NCBI RefSeq assembly: GCF_030272615.1
Contig: NC_081415.1
Location: forward strand, 629,651,240 to 629,715,239
Source of the DNA: Cryptomeria japonica
Lineage: Eukaryota; Streptophyta; Pinopsida; Cupressales; Cupressaceae
DNA: 64,000 nucleotides
Direction: 5' to 3'
Part shown: positions 59,011 through 64,000 of the stretch, piece by piece
How the letters are laid out: every line of letters begins with the position of its first letter
Position numbering within the stretch: position 1 is the stretch's first letter
The notes under the pieces: generated by a model
Database searches by the model: none
Told to the model about the DNA's origin: nothing
Seen by the model: the letters and a program-made list of their open reading frames with translations, nothing else
Program-made: the position numbers and the translations under genes

Positions 59011-60053
59011 TACCTATGGTCACAAGTGTATAAACCTTTGAGTTTTGATGTTTCAAAAAATGGACTTTGTTTTCAGTAGTTTCGTGTGTAGGACAAGTTT
59101 TGTGTTTTGCCAAGTCTGAGAATAATTGTTTGGAGGTAAATATAGCCGACTAAACTAGTTTTCAAACAATCTCAAAGAATTCAGAGATACGCAAGATAGG
59201 GCCTGAAATAGCCTAAATAACTGACTTAATACTGGTCTGATACAATGATACATAAAAAGACACAGAAGACAATCTTAGGCTGGAAGTTGGACACCATTCA
59301 ATGAGGCCCCTACAACAAAATACCGAAACAAGACGGACAGATAGAGAGTCTGGTAGCACTGGCTCCACTCCATGGCACACACTTCTCGGGCATGCCAGTC
59401 TCTCTTACCTCGAAGATTCGAAGATCTTATCACCGAGGGATTTTTGTCTCATAATGCAAAGTACATGAGGGGTACCTATGGGGTACGATCCGCACTCCTG
59501 GAATCATTGAATGTAGGATTTTGGGCTACTAAGTTGGTTCTTATTGTAAAATTTTGAGGGGTCTTGATCCAATGACGGATTCTCAGAGCAAGCCACTTAA
59601 GACTTTAGTTGAGCTTATCGGTGCAGGGAAGGCCCCCACATATGTCAAATTCACTCAACACTCTAGCCACCTGACCAGTATATTTATATAGCGGCTCAAA
59701 AAACCCGCTCGAGAGTGCATTGGGAGAGATGATATCCCCAACGCATCCCAATTCGAAGTACCTCTGTGGGGTGATGAAATCCCCAGTCAAAGATAACCCT
59801 CTCTACGTGAAATAAAATAATATTGAGTGTCATTGTCACCTCCTTCCTTTCTCCCAAGACCTTGAAGGCAGATGGAAAGGTAGTTAATGCAACAGTAGGT
59901 TCACCCCAAATACGATAAAAGATTCTTTACCTTAAGAAAATCAAATGTTATTTAATATATGTGTAGCCTAATTCACATTCATTTTAAAGCCCAAATTGAG
60001 GTGTTGAATATGCATGTGCATGTTAATTTTAAAAACCAAATTGAAATGTGAAG

Positions 60054-60215
60054 CCATGCATGTCAATTTTAACCATTGTTGATTTTAAGCCCAAATTGAA
60101 GTGTTATACATGCATGTCAATTTTAACCATTGTTGATTTTAAGACCAAACTGAAGTGTTATGCATGCATGTCAATTTTAACCAATGTTGATTTTAAGAAC
60201 CAAAAAATGAAGTGT
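60054..60215. repeat. 54-bp tandem array, about 3 copies
   Basis: Unit starts CATGCATGTCAATTTTAACC and continues through gttgattttaagcccaaatt. A more degenerate copy precedes it from about 60005. Confidence 0.88.
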
Positions 60216-60948
60216 GAGAGCATGAGTGCAATTAATCTAACACTAATCCGATCCTTTCTGTAAATTCACCACAGGTTGCAAACAAATGATTAGTAGTAAA
60301 ATTAAATCAACAGAAAACAGAGAGCCCAAAATTAACAGAAACGAATGCATGATGATACCTACGCGAATGTGTGACCCTGAATAGGTGATTGTGTAATTTT
60401 GTCAGATCGATTGTGTGATCCTAACAGAGAGAATGCGTGATCATAACAGGTCGATTGCGTGATGATAACAAGGCGATTGTGTGACACACAGGTAGATAAC
60501 ACAAAAAATAAAAAATTGAAGCTAAATTTGATCAGAAACCTACAAAACAGATTGTGAGGCTCTAGCTAGATCTCTCATCATCCATTCATTGTTAACCAAA
60601 TCATATTTAACCTGATATGTGAGAACTAAGTTGTTGTATCTATCAATGGCTAGTTGGTCTTCCCAATCTTGTATCTACTTTCTTCTTTGAGAATTCTCTA
60701 ATAGCGTATGGCTTGTCTTCTTTGCTCCTTTGTCCCTCTGGCACCTGAAATCTTGAATTGTACCTTACGTGCCATAAACTATTATAACAAAAACATGGAA
60801 TAAAAATAATTTGTTTCCAGATTTACTCAATTCATGCAAAATTACACAGATCAGAGAACGGAAAGGAAATAAGAATAAAAATAACAAAACAACAATTTTC
60901 CTAACGAATACGTAATAATCTCAGAGCAAATGCATGATCCTAAGAAGT

Positions 60949-61036
60949 CGATTGTGTGATCCTGAAAGGTCGATTGCGTGATCCTGAAAGGTCGATTGTG
61001 TGACCCCGAAAGGTCAATTGTGTAGTTCTGTCTATG
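60949..61036. repeat. 22-bp tandem repeat near the J primer site
   Basis: Four units of GTCGATTGTGTGATCCTGAA plus AG with C/T changes. Related copies are scattered through 60340-60490, 60900-61075 and in element I at 38745-38850 and 39290-39425. Confidence 0.85.
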
Positions 61037-61177
61037 TGATTGCGTAATGATGCAATCGCAAATGTGTGATGAGAAGATCTTTTTTTTGAAATCCATGCAA
61101 AAACCTGCAAAAAAGAATAAATCCATACGATCTACAAAAATAACATAGAAAACAGAGAAGATTAATTAGTTGTTGTT

Positions 61178-61193
61178 CACATCGGGTTCACCA
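61178..61193 (-). other. Element J primer-binding site
   Basis: The minus strand reads TGGTGAACCCGATGTG three bases from the LTR. tRNA not identified. Confidence 0.7.
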
Positions 61194-62297
61194 ACATGTC
61201 GCGTGTAAAAGAATTCATCTCTAAAGCATCTATTAGAATTCAAAGGGAAATCACGAATCCCTATCTAATCAAAGAACTCAAACAAACAGACAATGAAATA
61301 ACATGATCAAATCAAAATAGGAATTATAAAGTAATTCAATCAAAACTCCCTATTCTGTGACCATCTATAACTTCCATTGTTCTTCTCCTCTCTATGGTAT
61401 GGTGGCTCTCAAATATTGTGCTGGCAACCTGCAATTGACACAAAGATTCAAAGTTCGTGATTGTTGAAAATGAAGATTGAATGCTGAATTTATAGATTTT
61501 TGGAGAAGATTAATTGAAAGGTGGAACAAATTGATCAAGAGGTGGAATTAATGTGAGCTCACATGAAAATTGATAGTTGAACTGCTTATTTAGAGGTGAA
61601 ACTGAATAGTTTGAATAGATTAATTGAGTCAACTGATTGAGAAAAAGCTAACTAAAGGAAGAAAAAGAATGATTGGAGGAAATTAAGAAGATGACAAAGC
61701 TAACTAGAAGATGAAAATAGAGATTGGAGAGATAAATGATTGAATTAATTAATTTAGCATGTGCTTGCACTTTAACTTAGATTTTCAATTTAATCTTTGC
61801 ATGAAATTTAATTCAAATAATTGAATTTATTTTAAATTCAATTTGGTATTTGAATATATTTAGAACTTGAATTTGATTTTCAGCTTGATTTTTGAAATCA
61901 TGCACATGTATTTGAATTTAGAACAAATTAGAAGAATTTGAAATTAAATGAAATTAGAAATTGGGGATTTGGAAATGAAGAAATAATTAGCTAATTAAAT
62001 AATTTAAAGAAACTATTTAATTATTTTAGAAATTGAATTTAATTAAATAATAAAGATTATTTAAATTAAAGGATTAAATCATAATTAATTAAATAATAAA
62101 TATTTAATTAATATTTAGAAAAGGGTTGAATGATTAATTGATTAGAGATAGAAATTGAAAATAGAATTTATTTAAATAATAAAGATTATTTAAATTGGGG
62201 AATTAATCAGAATTAATTAAATAATAAATATTTAATTAACATTAGAAAATGGTTAAAATTATTAAATGATGAAAGAATAAGAAATAGAATGATTAGT

Positions 62298-62312
62298 AAG
62301 ATTATGAGGAAA
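62298..62312 (+). other. 15-bp target duplication of the SINE, left copy
   Basis: AAGATTATGAGGAAA here is repeated exactly at 62525-62539. Confidence 0.93.
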
Positions 62313-62524
62313 GAGTCCAAGGGGTTGAGCTTAACTGGTTAAAACACTGGGTTCTCACTGTGGAGACCCAAGTTCAATTCCCATTAGGGACATCTAAAGT
62401 GGAATTCTAAGTTGTGACTCTTGGCCTTCCATAAAAATGGGGAAGGTCTAGGGTCAATATAATCAAACATAATAATAATAATTCAAAATATTGCGGCTTC
62501 AGCCTATTACCTACCAAAAAAAAA
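62313..62524 (+). mobile_element. tRNA-derived SINE
   Basis: About 212 bp. The head is tRNA-like, with an A-box-like segment (gagcttaactggttaaaac, about 62328) and a B-box-like segment (agttcaattcccattag, about 62371). An unrelated body follows, then the end gcggcttcagcctattacct and an A-rich tail (62513-62526). The perfect 15-bp duplication and A-tail are hallmarks of LINE-driven retroposition. The A and B boxes would form the internal RNA polymerase III promoter. It is absent from the other J LTR at the equivalent position (about 52420), where only one copy of the target-like sequence (aagattatgaggaaa) occurs. Confidence 0.92.
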
Positions 62525-62656
62525 AAGATTATGAGGAAATACGAAATTAGAAGAATAAGATTAATAAACTTAATTAAAGAATTAAAGAATTATTTAATCA
62601 ATTAGATGAATAATTAGCACATGATCAATGAGACATTTTTAGGTGTATACAGGTTT

Positions 62657-62813
62657 AGCTAGCAGATGCGATGTCAATCTCTTGAGGCGAAGCCTCGGGA
62701 GCATCACCCGACATGGATTTTCAAGTAGCGCTGGGCTTGAAATCCTCGACCTAAGGTATTAAGACCTTCGCTAATAATCTTGTGTTCCAGATTCGTGGTT
62801 CGCTAGTGCAGGT
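62657..62813 (+). mobile_element. LINE 5' untranslated region, right part
   Basis: Continues 51328 after removal of J. Leads directly to the ORF1 start at 62814. Confidence 0.55.
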
Positions 62814-63995
62814 ATGTCCAATGGTTCTCAGATTTCTAAGATTAATGGTTGTCTTGAGAGATGCAAAGAGAGGCCGAAATTGGTTATTCTGCTAGAGATG
62901 ATTGCTGAAGATGTTGAATACTTTTCAAAACACTCATTATACAACAAATTTTTAGGGATGAAGGTTTCTTTGCAATTTCTAGAGAATTGGGCTCAAAGGA
63001 CATGGGTGCCAAAGGGGGAAATGGATATATTGTTGTTGGCAAACAATTACTTCATGGTCACATTTAATTGCATGGATGATCACAATAGGGTCTTTGAGGG
63101 AGGCCCATATTTTTACAACCAGGTGGGGTTGTTCATCAAACCTTGGTATGCGGGATTTAACCATTCATAGGAGCTTCTGAATCATGTCCCGGTGTGGGTT
63201 TGGTTACCTCAATTTCTAGTGGAATGTTGTCAAGAGGATGTGTTGTGCATGCAAGCTTAGTTGCTTGGGAAACCTGTTGGATATTCAACGCAAACCCTGG
63301 GGAGAAAGGTAATGACTCTTGCCCGTATCTGTGTCAAAATTAATCTAAGTAAGCCTTTTCCAGATGTTGTAGATATGTGTGCGGGTTCTTACTCTTGGGT
63401 GCAACAATTGGATTATGAGGCTCTTCCTTTTCATTGCCAACTATATCATGAATACAGGAACTTGCAGTGTAGATGTCCTAAAGCCAAGCCTATGGAGCCT
63501 CAGTCTTCACAACCCCCTCACCACCCTTCTAAGGTTGACATGGGGAATGATATTGCATAGGGTGTGGTCAAGGGTGTTGACGGGTTTTTTCCTATCAAAG
63601 CTCGTGCCAAGAACCGAGGTCAAAAAAGGACACTAAGGGAATGACAAGAGGAGGACACTTTTAACAGGTTCGATTCTCTGGATGATCTCAGCCAACAGGA
63701 AGTGAACCTAGGCTTGATGAACTTGGACCAAGGGGTGGTGGGCTCTGTTCAGGAGGGCCACATTTTGGGTGATTCCTTGGATATGAAGGGAGATGAGACT
63801 TTGCAAATGGATACATATCAACAGTTGGGAGCTCTAGAAGTGCTTTCTCCTTCGGTTGATGTTCCAAAAGGGGGTAGTTTCTCCACATCCTGGGCGTACT
63901 ATAGTATTGGATGCGGCAAAAATCAGCAAGCCTCCTTCTCAGCTGGGCCTTATACAAAAGGACCCAAAGAAAGGTGGGGCAGAGAAAGTAGTTAA
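62814..63995 (+). pseudogene. LINE (L1-type) ORF1 with DUF4283-like domain (broken)
   Basis: One frame from ATG 62814 (MSNGSQISKINGCLERC) to TAA at 63993, about 393 codons, interrupted by TAG at 63168, 63258 and 63558 and TGA at 63642. The region around 62990-63170 (DILLLANNYFMVTFNCMDDH, FEGGPYFY) has the pattern of DUF4283, the N-terminal domain of plant LINE ORF1 proteins. ARICVKINLSKPFP and LDYEALPFHC follow as in that family. The zinc knuckle expected next (CX2CX4HX4C) is degenerate (HCQLYHEYRNLQCRC). The Ser/Asp-rich tail is typical. ORF2 (endonuclease and reverse transcriptase) would lie beyond the window. Nucleic-acid binding is family knowledge. Confidence 0.8.
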
Positions 63996-64000
63996 AACTG

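Larger units (their letters stand above)
58494..61177 (-). other. Leader region of J, non-coding, with tandem arrays
   Basis: No convincing gene. It contains the 42-bp array (58738-59010), the 54-bp array (60054-60215) and CGATTGTGTGAT repeats (60340-60490, 60900-61075). It matches M and I in several blocks. The open frame at 58709-59113 is only the 42-bp array read in frame. Confidence 0.65.
51329..62651 (-). mobile_element. Element J: large non-autonomous LTR element, TGTAGACACC family
   Basis: About 11.3 kb (about 9.3 kb without nested D and the SINE). LTRs are 51329-52541 and 61197-62651, with perfect GGTTT duplications. The minus-strand primer site lies at 61193-61178 and a polypurine tract (tctaagaggggaaaa) at 52556-52542. 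The interior has a decayed N/Q/P-rich frame, three tandem arrays and long non-coding stretches, with no pol domain. This fits a large derivative carrying little coding DNA. The primer site suggests Ty3/gypsy affinity (inference). Confidence 0.93.
61197..62651 (-). repeat. Element J 5' LTR (carries a SINE)
   Basis: 1,455 bp including a SINE and its extra duplication (227 bp). Without them it is about 1,228 bp, close to the other LTR. The plus strand runs TGTCGCGTG to GGTGTATACA. Confidence 0.93.

Noticed and set aside
58709-59113. 134-codon minus-strand frame with 14-residue repeats
   Set aside because: It is the 42-bp tandem array read in one frame. There is no start context or similarity in other copies to support a gene.
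62320-62390. tRNA gene
   Set aside because: A and B boxes are present, but the cloverleaf is incomplete and the sequence continues into a SINE body with A-tail and duplication.
4523-62651. Reverse transcriptase, integrase or protease domains in the LTR elements
   Set aside because: I looked through the translated frames for the usual YVDD-, DTG- and HHCC-type motifs and found none. No pol call is made.

Overview
The window looks like intergenic DNA from a large plant genome, probably a gymnosperm such as a conifer (inference: the composition is AT-rich, almost everything is nested LTR retrotransposons, and no ordinary intron-containing host gene is visible). No organism can be named from the sequence alone. 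I find no reverse transcriptase, integrase, protease or RNase H domain in any frame, although at least five large LTR elements are present.

Layout. 1-2866 is a degraded internal piece of a minus-strand element related to element J. 4523-19657 is element A (plus strand, Copia-type LTRs, initiator-Met-type primer site), split by element B at 10156-17753, which is flanked by a perfect AATGA duplication. 20340-28973 is element G, of the TGTAGACACC LTR family (duplication CAAAC), with a solo LTR H at 26080-26874 (duplication GTTCC). 29474-38187 is an old minus-strand LTR (E) split by element C at 31048-37752 (minus strand, duplication GTGAT). 38633-40959 (I) and about 41640-43207 (L) are truncated relatives of J. 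45520 onward (N) and 47415-48580 (F) are plus-strand LTR remnants. 49864-50590 is a broken, unrecognised coding remnant. From about 50960 a LINE begins. Its 5' UTR is split by element J at 51329-62651 (minus strand, duplication GGTTT), and its DUF4283-type ORF1 follows at 62814-63995. J itself carries D at 56550-58342, an internally deleted Copia-type element (duplication CCCCT), and a tRNA-derived SINE at 62313-62524 with a 15-bp duplication.

How the genes relate. A, B and C form one family with a shared plan: LTR, tRNA-Met primer site, ORF1 (long coiled coil followed by several CCHC zinc knuckles), a second long ORF2 of about 1,050-1,100 codons with no recognised function, a non-coding 3' region with repeated AAAGGGGGAG tracts, polypurine tract, LTR. 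They have no pol and would need enzymes from an autonomous Copia relative. ORF2 is recognisable in all three although the DNA has diverged, which makes it the best candidate here for an undescribed element-encoded protein. RNA-level structures are also shared: a stem around the polypurine tract, and a U-rich-loop hairpin in the LTR with a compensatory base change in C.

All coding regions except C's ORF1 are decayed. The in-frame stops are strongly skewed to TAG, as expected from deamination of methylated CAG codons in silenced elements.
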